DNA from: Bacillota bacterium
Lineage (GTDB): Bacteria > Bacillota > Clostridia > Christensenellales > CAG-138
Reading direction: 5' to 3'
Assembly (NCBI GenBank): GCA_023395595.1
Contig: JAEWYO010000002.1
Location: 1 to 22,461, forward strand
DNA: 22,461 nucleotides
The translations under genes were made by a program, and so were the position numbers. Below the pieces are notes generated by a model, which searched no databases, was not told the origin of the DNA, and was given only the letters and a program-made list of their open reading frames with translations. This document shows, piece by piece, positions 13,914 through 21,711 of the stretch. The first letter of the stretch is position 1. Each line of letters begins with the position of its first letter.

Positions 13914-15740
13914 TTAACGGAAGTCCACCTTGACCTCGTTGAACGAGGAATCTTTGTCATACCAGTAGGTCCACATGAACTTGCTGGTGGAGTAGCCGAA
14001 CTCCTGCGCCAGCTGCAACGCATTTGTCTTGACATGGGACGAATAGTCCTTCACATCCTGCGTTGCGCGATCCAGATCGTTGCCCTTCCCGTTTGCATAC
14101 GCCTGCGCTTCTTTCCGCGCAATCGCCTGCGCTTCCTCCAGCGCGTCCAGAGACATCAGGAAGTCGTTGAAGAGTTCACGTGTCGCCAGGGAATACTGCT
14201 GATATTCCTGCTGGCGGATCGGGCTTCTCGCGCTGAGTCGAACGACGGAGAACGAACCCGTGTTGGAGGCACCCGTGGTAACCATCGGATCAGGTGTGAG
14301 CGCATCTGTCGGAGATGTCGCAAACGGGTCGGGTGTAATCTCCGGCAGAATTTCCGGTGTGGGTTCCATGGTCGGCAGCAGATCATCCGCCGCGAGCGCC
14401 TGCGACACAAAATCGACCAGAGGGCGCGTGGTATCCAGATACTGTGTTGCAATCACATCCGCCCAGCGATAGCGCGCATAGTCCGCGGTATACTCCAGCT
14501 CGCGCGGGACATCGATGCCGTAGACTTCCTTGATGATCTTCACGCGGTTGGTCTGATCAGTCAGGCAGAAGTTCCAGTTGAAGATGTTGGTGATCGTACC
14601 GCTCATCGAATGCATGCCGATGTTCTCTTTATCGAGCGTGTAGGCAAATTTTGTCAACGCGGCGGTTTGACCCAGCGTGCAGTTGGTGAACAGCTGCCCT
14701 TCGAACGAGCTCAGAATATCGGGGATCTTAAGGATCAGGTTCTGCTTTTGCATCGAATCAAAGAGCGCGATGAGCATCTCCTTCTGGCGGTTGATGCGGT
14801 TGAGATCGCCGCCTTCATTGACGTTTTTGCGCACGCGCAGATAGTCCAGCACGCCTTGACCGTTGAGATGCGTCGGGCCTGCGCTGTAGCTGCGACCTGC
14901 CATCTTGAACGAGAGCTCAAGGTTGTAGTCCACCCCGCCGACCGCGTTGACCAACTCTTTGACCGCCGGCATGGTGACCGCGTAATAATAGTTGATCGGA
15001 ATGCCGCCGAGCATCCAGCTCGCCGCTTCGCAGGTTTTCAAGAATCCTGCACCGCCGGGTGCTTCAAAGCCGCCGCCGCAGTTGATCGAGGCGTTGAGCT
15101 TGTAGATTCCCTTGACACCGGGAATGTTGGCATAGGTGTCACGCGGGAGCGAGATCAAGTCCACACGGTTCTCGTCGAAGTTGATGGCCATGACCATCAT
15201 CACGTCCGAGTGATATTCGTGCTTGCCACCCCAAGTTTCGCGCTCCTCGGCATAGTCCACGCCGATGAGCAGCACGTTGACGATGTTTTGCATCATGCTC
15301 GTGTCCGCCTGCGCGCTGACCACCGCATAGGGGTCCAGTGTTGGCGTTGGCGTCGGCGCACCGGGCGCGGCTGGTGAGGGGGTTGCGTTCGTGTCGTCCA
15401 TTGAGATGACTTCCGTCGGGTTCTCGACCGGCGTGTTGAACTGCGAGCTGGGGTCTAATAGCAGCGCATAGGCAAACACGCCGCCGACCGCAAGCAGGAT
15501 GATTCCGCCGACGACCAGCAGAATGGAAAGCGCGCGCCGCTTCTTCTTCGGGCGGTGACGCTTGACGCGCACCTCGGTCGAGGGAAACACATCCGTCGGA
15601 ACAAACGGTTCTACTTCTACCCCGCGATAATCGTATTCCTGCAGGGAGTCAAACCCGTTTTGTTCCGCGTTTGTCTGTTTCGCCGAACTGTGCTTTGATT
15701 TATCTCCATGATGATGGGTGTTTTCGGGTGTCTTGGCCAT
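13914..15740 (-). CDS. LytR-CpsA-Psr (LCP) family glycopolymer transferase
   Basis: The 608-residue protein has a basic cytoplasmic tail (RHRPKKKRR), one transmembrane helix (about 70-95), a Pro/Thr spacer (PTPTPT) and an extracellular LCP domain (about 152-330). Conserved LCP blocks are present: SDVMMVMAI, LISLPRDTYANIP, KLNASINCGG, VNAVGGVDYNL, LNGQGVLDYLRVRK and GDLNRINRQKEML, including the arginines that bind the pyrophosphate of polyprenyl-linked substrates. LCP enzymes attach teichoic acids or capsule to peptidoglycan. The protein is long: after the LCP domain come a second Pro-rich spacer (about 458-490) and a helical C-terminal module (about 508-590) of unknown role. The ribosome binding site AAAGGA is about 12 bases from the ATG. 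It is divergent from the GT2-GtrA operon, which fits a shared surface-polymer pathway. Confidence 0.95.
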   Translation of the reverse strand: MAKTPENTHHHGDKSKHSSAKQTNAEQNGFDSLQEYDYRGVEVEPFVPTDVFPSTEVRVKRHRPKKKRRALSILLVVGGIILLAVGGVFAYALLLDPSSQFNTPVENPTEVISMDDTNATPSPAAPGAPTPTPTLDPYAVVSAQADTSMMQNIVNVLLIGVDYAEERETWGGKHEYHSDVMMVMAINFDENRVDLISLPRDTYANIPGVKGIYKLNASINCGGGFEAPGGAGFLKTCEAASWMLGGIPINYYYAVTMPAVKELVNAVGGVDYNLELSFKMAGRSYSAGPTHLNGQGVLDYLRVRKNVNEGGDLNRINRQKEMLIALFDSMQKQNLILKIPDILSSFEGQLFTNCTLGQTAALTKFAYTLDKENIGMHSMSGTITNIFNWNFCLTDQTNRVKIIKEVYGIDVPRELEYTADYARYRWADVIATQYLDTTRPLVDFVSQALAADDLLPTMEPTPEILPEITPDPFATSPTDALTPDPMVTTGASNTGSFSVVRLSARSPIRQQEYQQYSLATRELFNDFLMSLDALEEAQAIARKEAQAYANGKGNDLDRATQDVKDYSSHVKTNALQLAQEFGYSTSKFMWTYWYDKDSSFNEVKVDFR

Positions 15741-15778
15741 TGCTTCGCCATGTCCTTTCGTCTTTGCATACCGACTTT

Positions 15779-15784
15779 ATTATA
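15779..15784 (-). promoter_or_regulatory. -10 element (TATAAT) of the LCP gene
   Basis: A perfect TATAAT on the minus strand lies 38 bases before the ATG; the -35 is unclear. The gene-free stretch 15741-16075 holds this element and the divergent promoter at 15926-15954; nothing else in it is recognisable. Confidence 0.6.
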
Positions 15785-15925
15785 GCAGGATTTACTAAAA
15801 TTCCGCGGGTGTTTCCAATTATTACAAATAGTTTACAAAGTAATCGTGTGAAAAAGCCCGAATTCTGGCGTTTTTTTGCGGAAATCGCCCAATCATGACA
15901 TTCTTGCGGCAAAGAGACAGGATGC

Positions 15926-15954
15926 TTTTCACGCGCACGGAAATAGGATATACT
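15926..15954 (+). promoter_or_regulatory. Promoter of the GT2-GtrA operon
   Basis: TTTTCA (15926-15931, 4 of 6) and TATACT (15949-15954, 5 of 6) are 17 bases apart. The leader would be about 115 bases long. Confidence 0.6.
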
Positions 15955-16075
15955 ATACACGCGTTCGGATATGGCACGTGTTTCTTTTTGCGCCCATACA
16001 AGCCACTCCATACAAACGCAACCTGTCCTCGCGGCGCGCCGCCGCCAACGAACAGCCAGCAAAGGAGCCAACCCA

Positions 16076-17113
16076 ATGGTCGTCATCATTCCGGCATATC
16101 AGCCAGATGAAAAGCTATATCAACTCGTGCTCGATCTGCACGAGAAAACCAAATACGATCTTCTGATCGTCAACGACGGCAGCAGTGCGGACAAACGCCC
16201 TCTGTTTGATTCGCTTGAGCCGTATGCCAAGATCATCCACCACAGCGTCAACCGCGGCAAGGGCGCGGCGCTGAAAACCGCGCTGACGTATATCTATGAC
16301 CAGTATCCTGCCGACGAGGGTGTTGTAACCATCGACGCGGACGGTCAACATCTGCCGGATGACATCATCCGCGTCAGCGAAGCCTGGGAAGCCGCGCCGG
16401 AGAAGCTCGTCCTTGGCAGCCGCCAGTTCACGGGTAACGTGCCCTTCAAGAGCCGCGCCGGCAACGCGATTACCCGCGCGGTCTTCGCGCTCTCCACGGG
16501 TGTGAAGGTGTTTGACACGCAAACGGGGCTTCGTGCCTTTGGCGTGTTCCGCATCCCCATGATGCTCGAAATGAAAGGCGACCGCTACGAGTACGAGATC
16601 AACGTGCTGCTCTACGCCACGCGCCATCGCATTCCGATTGAAGAAGTGACCATCGAAACCGTATACATCGAAGACAACAAATCTTCGCACTTCAACGCCT
16701 TTCGTGATGGCTGGCGCATCTATAAGATGATCCTCTTCTTCGTTGCATCGTCGCTGGTTGCGATGCTGCTGGACTATGTGTTGCTGCTGCTCTTTTCCTC
16801 CGCAACGAAGGACATGGCGCAGTCGCTGCTCATCAGCGTCGTCGGCGCACGCGTGCTCAGCTCACTTGCCAACTACTTCATGAACTGTAAGCTCGTGTTT
16901 GAAAACAGGAGCCGCTCCAGCATCCTGCGCTATTACATTCTGGTCGCGGCAATCCTTGTGGTGAACTATCTGCTGATGCTTGCCATCACGCATGTGATGC
17001 CGCTGCCCGTCGGCAAGATCATCGTCGAGCTGGTGCTCTATCCCGTCAGCTTCTTCATGCAGCGTAAATATGTGTTTTCCCCGCGGAGCGAGGAGATCGG
17101 GCCCGAAGCCTGA
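16076..17113 (+). CDS. Family 2 glycosyltransferase fused to a GtrA-like membrane domain
   Basis: The 345-residue protein has an N-terminal GT-A glycosyltransferase domain (about 1-215), with VVIIPAYQP, the nucleotide-binding LLIVNDGSS, and the metal-binding Asp87-Ala-Asp89 in TIDADGQHLPDD. The set resembles dolichyl- or polyprenyl-phosphate sugar synthases. The C-terminal part (about 216-340) has about four transmembrane helices and ends in YPVSFFMQRKYVFS, the GtrA signature. It probably loads a sugar onto undecaprenyl phosphate and helps flip it for glycosylation of a surface polymer. The ATG at 16076 is chosen over the earlier ATG at 15971: it starts directly at the GT2 strand and AAAGGAG is eight bases upstream, while the extension has no homologous look. 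It leads an operon with the next two genes. Confidence 0.94.
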   Translation: MVVIIPAYQPDEKLYQLVLDLHEKTKYDLLIVNDGSSADKRPLFDSLEPYAKIIHHSVNRGKGAALKTALTYIYDQYPADEGVVTIDADGQHLPDDIIRVSEAWEAAPEKLVLGSRQFTGNVPFKSRAGNAITRAVFALSTGVKVFDTQTGLRAFGVFRIPMMLEMKGDRYEYEINVLLYATRHRIPIEEVTIETVYIEDNKSSHFNAFRDGWRIYKMILFFVASSLVAMLLDYVLLLLFSSATKDMAQSLLISVVGARVLSSLANYFMNCKLVFENRSRSSILRYYILVAAILVVNYLLMLAITHVMPLPVGKIIVELVLYPVSFFMQRKYVFSPRSEEIGPEA

Positions 17114-17172
17114 TGGAACCGCACGCGTGCGAGTGTTTTAAATAGATCCAGATAGGAGGAACAATCGAGAGT

Positions 17173-18237
17173 ATGACGAATCCGAAAAACAGGCGTGTCA
17201 AACGATTGGTAACGGCGATCATTGCCGATCTTCTCGTGCTCGGCGCGCTGCTCGGCGGTTTTACCTACTTCTATTTTCTGCGTGAACGGGACTATACGCC
17301 AAAAGCGCTGGAGAGCCCAGCCCCCGCCGCCACAACCGCCGCGCCGGAAGAAGCGCAGGCGCAGGCAACCGCCGAACCAACGCCAGACGCGCAAGCAACC
17401 GCCGAACCGTCAGCCCCCAGCACGGACACCGGACTTCTCGGCGGAAAATATGCCGACAAGTTCACCGCAGGCGATGTCGAGCAGACAGAGAACTCCTACA
17501 AGAGCGCAAACGTATCTATCGAGATCACCAAAGTTGCCGCCGGCACGGAAAGCAAGCCCATCACCTACTATATTGCGGATATCTACCTCAAGGACATCAA
17601 CTCCTTCCGCACCGCCGTCGCACTGGACTACAAAGACCAGAACCAGGGTGAGCGCAAAAACGTGATGAGCACGCTGCAGCTTTCCCAGCTCACCAACGCG
17701 ATCTTGTCCATTTCCGGCGACAGTTTCGCGTTCCATGACGGCATCGTCGTGCGCAACGGCGTGGAATGGGAAAACAAGCTGCCGCTCTATGGCGATATCT
17801 GTGTGCTGTATTACGACGGCACCATGGAGACCTATTCCCAGAAGATCAAGCGCGCGGATGTTGACGCGATCTACGCGAAAAAGCCGTATCAAATCTGGAC
17901 CTTCGGGCCGCAGCTGCTGGTCGATGGACAGGTGCCAACGAGTTTCCCCAACAGCAAGGCAAACCCGCTTTGCGCAATTGGCTATTATGAGCCCGGGCAC
18001 TACTGCTTTATCCTTGTGGATGGGCGGCAGAAGGGTTACTCCTGGGGTATGGCACATGCGGATCTGGCAAAGGTGTTTTACGACCTCGGCTGCAAGGTTG
18101 CCTTCAATCTGGACGGCGGCGACACCGCGGTGATGACATACCTCGGCGAATGGCGCAACCAGCCGGAGGAATCCAACCCGCGCGAAACCAGCGATATTCT
18201 CTATATCGTCGAACCGGACGCCAAGAGCGGACAGTAA
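17173..18237 (+). CDS. Membrane-anchored phosphodiester glycosidase-domain (NAGPA) protein
   Basis: The 354-residue protein has a basic N-terminus, one transmembrane helix (about 13-36) and an Ala/Pro/Thr spacer (about 45-86) with a tandem repeat of AQATAEP. The extracellular domain (about 115-348) is of the phosphodiester glycosidase family: TYYIADIYLKD, ISGDSFAFHDGIVVRNG, WTFGPQLLVDG, NPLCAIGYYEPGHY and AFNLDGGDTAVM. The family is named for the human enzyme that removes GlcNAc from phosphodiesters; bacterial members are thought to act on cell-wall or exopolysaccharide sugar phosphodiesters. AGGAGG is 13 bases before the ATG, slightly far. It follows the GT2-GtrA gene by 59 bases and precedes a small membrane protein by 15. 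A paralogue lies at 21712-22461. Confidence 0.93.
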   Translation: MTNPKNRRVKRLVTAIIADLLVLGALLGGFTYFYFLRERDYTPKALESPAPAATTAAPEEAQAQATAEPTPDAQATAEPSAPSTDTGLLGGKYADKFTAGDVEQTENSYKSANVSIEITKVAAGTESKPITYYIADIYLKDINSFRTAVALDYKDQNQGERKNVMSTLQLSQLTNAILSISGDSFAFHDGIVVRNGVEWENKLPLYGDICVLYYDGTMETYSQKIKRADVDAIYAKKPYQIWTFGPQLLVDGQVPTSFPNSKANPLCAIGYYEPGHYCFILVDGRQKGYSWGMAHADLAKVFYDLGCKVAFNLDGGDTAVMTYLGEWRNQPEESNPRETSDILYIVEPDAKSGQ

Positions 18238-18252
18238 GGGAGGAACACGGAT

Positions 18253-18579
18253 ATGAAACGAATTTTAGCCCGACTCCTGCCGCATTTGACGATTATCCTC
18301 GGCGTTATGACGCTGGTGTTTTACGTGGTGGATGGTTTCAACGAAGTGATGGCGTTCATGGCGAGCGAGCTTTCCAAGCAGGTGTTTTTAGCGCTTGCAA
18401 TATCGGCAATTCTCAGCTCCATCCTGCTCATCTCCCGCCAATGGAAGGAAGACGACCGTAAGGCGAGAAAAGCCGAGCGCCGCAGAGAAGAGATAGAGCG
18501 CATCGAGCAATCCGAGCCGGAAGACCCATTTGACGCGGACGACTTCTATCTATCCGATAAGACAAAAGAAAAAGAATAA
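18253..18579 (+). CDS. Small two-helix membrane protein, unknown function
   Basis: The 108-residue protein has two predicted transmembrane helices (about 8-28 and 42-62), followed by a charged tail (about 63-108) rich in Arg, Lys and Glu that likely forms a helix and ends in an acidic stretch (EPEDPFDADDFYLSD). I do not recognise a family. GGGAGG lies nine bases before the ATG and the gap to the preceding NAGPA gene is 15 bases, so it is translated as part of the same operon. It could be an accessory subunit for the envelope enzymes, which is only inference from position. Confidence 0.8.
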   Translation: MKRILARLLPHLTIILGVMTLVFYVVDGFNEVMAFMASELSKQVFLALAISAILSSILLISRQWKEDDRKARKAERRREEIERIEQSEPEDPFDADDFYLSDKTKEKE

Positions 18580-18592
18580 CGGTTTCTATCGC

Positions 18593-18625
18593 AAAGAGGA
18601 GCAGTGTGATCTGCTCCTCTTTTGG
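18593..18625. terminator. Strong terminator after the envelope operon
   Basis: AAAGAGGAGCAG (18593-18604) and CTGCTCCTCTTT (18611-18622) form a perfect 12-bp stem with a six-base loop, then TT. It lies between convergent genes and could also stop the minus-strand gene that ends at 18636. Confidence 0.9.
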
Positions 18626-18635
18626 TTTGTCTGCT

Positions 18636-20026
18636 TTATGCTCCAAGAAAAACCTTCTCAATCAGCTCATCCCGTTGGGTCTTTTCGTTGAAGCGATAGA
18701 GGAACAGCCAGCCGCCTGCGGTGTCGGTCTTGTTCGCGCGGTCAACGATGTTGTGTTCAATCTCGATTGTGCGGAGCAACACGGCTTCATCACCGCTGAT
18801 GTCGTAGATGGAGATCACTTTGCCGCCTCCGGTGACTGCGGTTTTCGCATCCGCGTACAGGAAAGCGTTGTTGCGCCCAACAATGAGCAAGCGAATAATG
18901 TCGCCCGTGTCCGGATCTAAGCGGTAAAGAGTTTCCTCTAAAGCGCGGTTTTGGTGGAAGTATTTTGTCGCGAAGAGATCTTTCCAGTATGTGCTTCGCA
19001 AATTCTCTGTCAGCAGGAGTATCTGATTACCGCAATCGATCTGTTGATAGATCGCTTCCGGCTGCGAAATCGTAACAAGGGTAGATACTATTTCTTTGGA
19101 AATGTCATACGAATCCACGCCCTGACAAGATGCAAGAATCATTTGAGACCCTTTGACTCGGCAAAACCAGCGCTCAAAAGATGAAGCGATATATGCACTA
19201 TCGTTGCTGAATAGTCGATCTACACGCAGTGCAACCCTGTTTCGATCAGTATCGTAAACGCTCAGTGAACCGGCCCCGCTCAGTCGTTCCTCGGATGAAA
19301 AGACATCATATTGCGAACTGCCAAGCATGAACAGCGCATGATTCAGTTGCGCTATCGTAAGCAGCTCTTGATTGGAGTCGGTCTCTGCTGAGTTGCTGCC
19401 TTTCGCCAGCCAATCATACTGTTGATACGGAACTGCTTTCCCGTCATGAAAACTGACAGCCGATAAACCGAAATTCCCTATAACGTCAATAACATTGATA
19501 AACCGTATGATGTTGGTGTTTTCATCCGGCAAATAAAAATCCCATACGTCTCGTCCTTCAAATCATCCGTGATGGTGTAGCTCTTCAATAGATCAGTTGT
19601 TTTGTCGCTTTCGGGTTTCCGTAGAAATAACCGGAACTGTCGATATGGGCCATTATCGTTGTGACTGATCGTCGCAAACCCCGCATAATAGATTCCATCG
19701 GGCTGAACACTAATCGCGCGAATATCTTCAACGGGGATTTCCAGCACGATATCTCCGCCTTGCAGATTCATGCTGTAGATACCCTGCGTTCCACCTTCGG
19801 AGGAAAGGTAGTAAATTCGAGCGTTGCAGTAAGCAGCCTTCTTTCCGTAATTGGAGTTTTTGTCCTCTTTAAGGTTTGCGGAAAAGGTGACGCTGTCGAG
19901 CATGTTCATGCTTGGGGTTCGAAGCGTGCAGCCAAACAAGAGTAGCAGGCAAAGAACCACACAAGTTATGATGCTTGCCAATATCAACGGGAGTTTCGAA
20001 GTTGGTTTTACTCGCTTAGCGTTCAT
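18636..20026 (-). pseudogene. Lipoprotein with beta-propeller-like repeats (DUF5050-like), frameshifted
   Basis: From the ATG at 20026 (GAGGAA six bases upstream) the minus strand encodes a basic start, a hydrophobic helix and the lipobox LLFGC (Cys33), then strand-rich repeats such as YCNARIYYLSSEGGTQGIYSMNLQGGD and VQPDGIYYAGFA, which recall DUF5050-type propellers. The frame ends at 19478, but the next frame continues naturally with VWDFYLPDENTNIIRF to 18636. Adding one base to the AAA run at 19560-19562 joins TITDD to FEGRDVWDFYLPDEN, giving about 463 residues; the span (1391 bases) is one short of a multiple of three. It may be a real mutation, an assembly error or phase variation. Base composition is lower in GC than the neighbours (23 of 60 at 19441-19500 versus 35 of 60 at 20641-20700). 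Confidence 0.75.
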
Positions 20027-20201
20027 TGTTCTTCCTCTGCTGGATTCGAATTTTCTATTTGGGTTGTTTTGAGTTGTTAATTCTATGAATCTAACACACC
20101 TACGCCAGTAAACAATAGGAAACGCACATCTGAGATTTGTTGAAAAGGGTTCGACACCATTATACCGAACAAACGTTCCAGTTTCACGTGACAATATTGT
20201 A

Positions 20202-20229
20202 AAAGAAGCGGAGCCGGGTGGCTCCGCTT
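20202..20229 (-). terminator. Rho-independent terminator of metK
   Basis: On the minus strand AAGCGGAGCC and GGCTCCGCTT (plus-strand 20206-20229) form a perfect 10-bp stem with a four-base loop, followed by CTTTT. It starts 24 bases after the metK stop. Confidence 0.88.
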
Positions 20230-20252
20230 GTCGTTCTGATGTGATTGTCTTT

Positions 20253-21434
20253 TTATTTCCCAATGGTGGCTTTCAGCGCGTCCACACGATCGAGCCGTTC
20301 CCACGGCAGATCAAGATCGAGCCTGCCGAAGTGACCATATGCCGCCGTCTGGCGATAGATCGGCCTGCGCAGGCCAAGCGTCGCGATGATTGCCGCCGGT
20401 CGGAAGTCGAACACCTGCTTGACCGCTCGCTCGATTGCGCTATCCTCCACCGCGCCTGTGCCAAACGTATCCACGCGCACAGAAACGGGTTTCGCCACGC
20501 CGATGGCATAGGCAAGCTGAATCTCACACTGCCGCGCAAGCCCTGCCGCGACGACGTTTTTTGCCGCATAGCGCGCGATGTAGGCACCGCTTCTGTCTAC
20601 CTTCGTCGGATCTTTTCCGCTGAATGCGCCGCCGCCATGCCGCGCGTAACCACCGTAGGTATCCACAATGATCTTACGTCCGGTCAGTCCCGAATCCCCC
20701 GTCGGCCCACCGATGACGAAGCGTCCCGTGGGGTTGACGAGGATGCGCGTCTTCGCGTCCACCAGCGCGGCGGGCAGAACCGGGCGAATCACATGTTCCT
20801 TGATATCGCGTCGGAGCTGCTCCATGTCTACATCGTCGTGCTGTGCGGAGACGACCACGGTGTCGATATGCACCGGCGTATAGCCGTCGTACTCCACCGT
20901 GACCTGGCTCTTGCCGTCCGGGCGAAGATACGTCAGCTCCCCGCCCTTGCGCACCTGCGTGAGTTTGCGCGTCAGCGCATGCGCCAGCGAGATCGGCAGC
21001 GGCATAAACTCATTGGTTTCGTCGCAGGCATAGCCGAACATCATACCCTGATCGCCCGCTCCTGTGGAAAACAGCGCCTCCTGCTCTCCGTTCTTTTGCT
21101 CCAGCGCGTGATCTACACCCAGCGCGATGTCGGGAGACTGTTTGTTCAGCGCGGTGATGACGGTCAGCGCGTTCGCGTCGAAGCCGTATTCCGGCTTATT
21201 GTAGCCGATCTCGTCCACAACGGAACGAACAATCTGCGTCACGTCTACGTGCGCGCTCGTCGTCACCTCGCCCATCACGAGCACGAGGTTGGTGCTCGCC
21301 GCGCATTCGCAGGCCACGCGCGCGTTTGCGTCAGCGGAGAAGATTGCGTCCAGCACCGCGTCTGAGATGCAATCGCAAACCTTGTCGGGGTGTCCTTCCG
21401 TGACGGATTCGGATGTAAAGAGTCTGGTTGCCAT
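20253..21434 (-). CDS. metK: S-adenosylmethionine synthetase
   Basis: The 393-residue protein makes S-adenosylmethionine from methionine and ATP. Signature blocks are intact: SVTEGHPDKVCDCISDAV near the N-terminus, the GAGDQGMMFGYA hexapeptide region, and GGGAFSGKDPTKVDRS, the glycine-rich phosphate loop. The length is normal. The ATG at 21434 is chosen because GGAGG is nine bases upstream and MATRLFTSESVTEG is the usual start; the longer frame would run into the terminator of the leader. Expression is controlled by the SAM-I riboswitch just upstream, so the product feeds back on its own synthesis. Confidence 0.98.
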   Translation of the reverse strand: MATRLFTSESVTEGHPDKVCDCISDAVLDAIFSADANARVACECAASTNLVLVMGEVTTSAHVDVTQIVRSVVDEIGYNKPEYGFDANALTVITALNKQSPDIALGVDHALEQKNGEQEALFSTGAGDQGMMFGYACDETNEFMPLPISLAHALTRKLTQVRKGGELTYLRPDGKSQVTVEYDGYTPVHIDTVVVSAQHDDVDMEQLRRDIKEHVIRPVLPAALVDAKTRILVNPTGRFVIGGPTGDSGLTGRKIIVDTYGGYARHGGGAFSGKDPTKVDRSGAYIARYAAKNVVAAGLARQCEIQLAYAIGVAKPVSVRVDTFGTGAVEDSAIERAVKQVFDFRPAAIIATLGLRRPIYRQTAAYGHFGRLDLDLPWERLDRVDALKATIGK

Positions 21435-21462
21435 GTGTGTATTTCCTCCGATGTTTGGGTAC

Positions 21463-21489
21463 AAAAAAACCTCATCCGCTGATGAGGTT
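21463..21489 (-). terminator. Riboswitch-controlled terminator before metK
   Basis: On the minus strand AACCTCATC-AGCG-GATGAGGTT forms a 9-bp stem followed by seven T residues. Its CCTCATC arm can alternatively pair with the GATGAG that closes P1 of the aptamer (21512-21517), giving the antiterminator when SAM is absent. Confidence 0.93.
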
Positions 21490-21511
21490 TCACAGAATCG
21501 TTGGTGCAACG

Positions 21512-21612
21512 CTCATCTTTCAGCTTTCGCTGCCGGAATTGGCACCTTATTTGCTCTTCACAAACAGGTTGCCGGGCTTCACAGGGCCGGTCCCTCTGCC
21601 ACTCTTGATAAG
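21512..21612 (-). promoter_or_regulatory. SAM-I riboswitch (S-box) aptamer of metK
   Basis: The minus strand reads CTTATCAAGAGTGGCAGAGG, then GGGACCGGCCC, GAAGCCCGGCAACC, AAGGTGCCAATTCCGGCAG and AAGATGAG, the conserved S-box core with the kink-turn and pseudoknot segments. P1 forms between CTTATC (21607-21612) and GATGAG (21512-21517). SAM binding stabilises P1 and lets the terminator at 21463-21489 form. A CGTTG-CAC-CAACG hairpin lies between the two parts. Confidence 0.97.
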
Positions 21613-21640
21613 GCGGTATTCAGTTTTTTGTTCGTGGGTT

Positions 21641-21669
21641 ATTGTAGCATGGCTTTTTTCCAGCGTCAA
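21641..21669 (-). promoter_or_regulatory. metK promoter
   Basis: On the minus strand TTGACG (21664-21669, 5 of 6) and TACAAT (21641-21646, 5 of 6) are 17 bases apart. Transcription would start about 20 bases before the SAM-I aptamer. Confidence 0.85.
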
Positions 21670-21673
21670 CCGC

Positions 21674-21704
21674 AAAAACAACGAAACATGAATTTTTCTT
21701 CGTT
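21674..21704 (-). terminator. Possible weak terminator of the upstream NAGPA gene
   Basis: On the minus strand AACGAA-N13-TTCGTT is followed by GTTTTTG. The stem is short and AT-rich, and the T-run abuts the metK -35. Confidence 0.45.
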
Positions 21705-21711
21705 AACCCGA

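Noticed and set aside
13875..15377. 500-codon open frame on the plus strand
   Set aside because: It is antisense to the LCP gene, which has full family motifs. The Cys/Arg/His-rich sequence is typical of a shadow frame in GC-rich DNA.
15971..16075. N-terminal extension of the GT2-GtrA protein
   Set aside because: The extension lies upstream of a good ribosome binding site and is unlike family N-termini, which begin at the VVIIPAY strand.
18636..19532. Downstream half of the broken lipoprotein as an independent gene starting with TTG
   Set aside because: There is no Shine-Dalgarno, and reading upstream in the same frame continues naturally into the first half, so a frameshift is the simpler explanation.
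20241..21365. 374-codon open frame on the plus strand
   Set aside because: It is antisense to metK and has no family resemblance or ribosome binding site.
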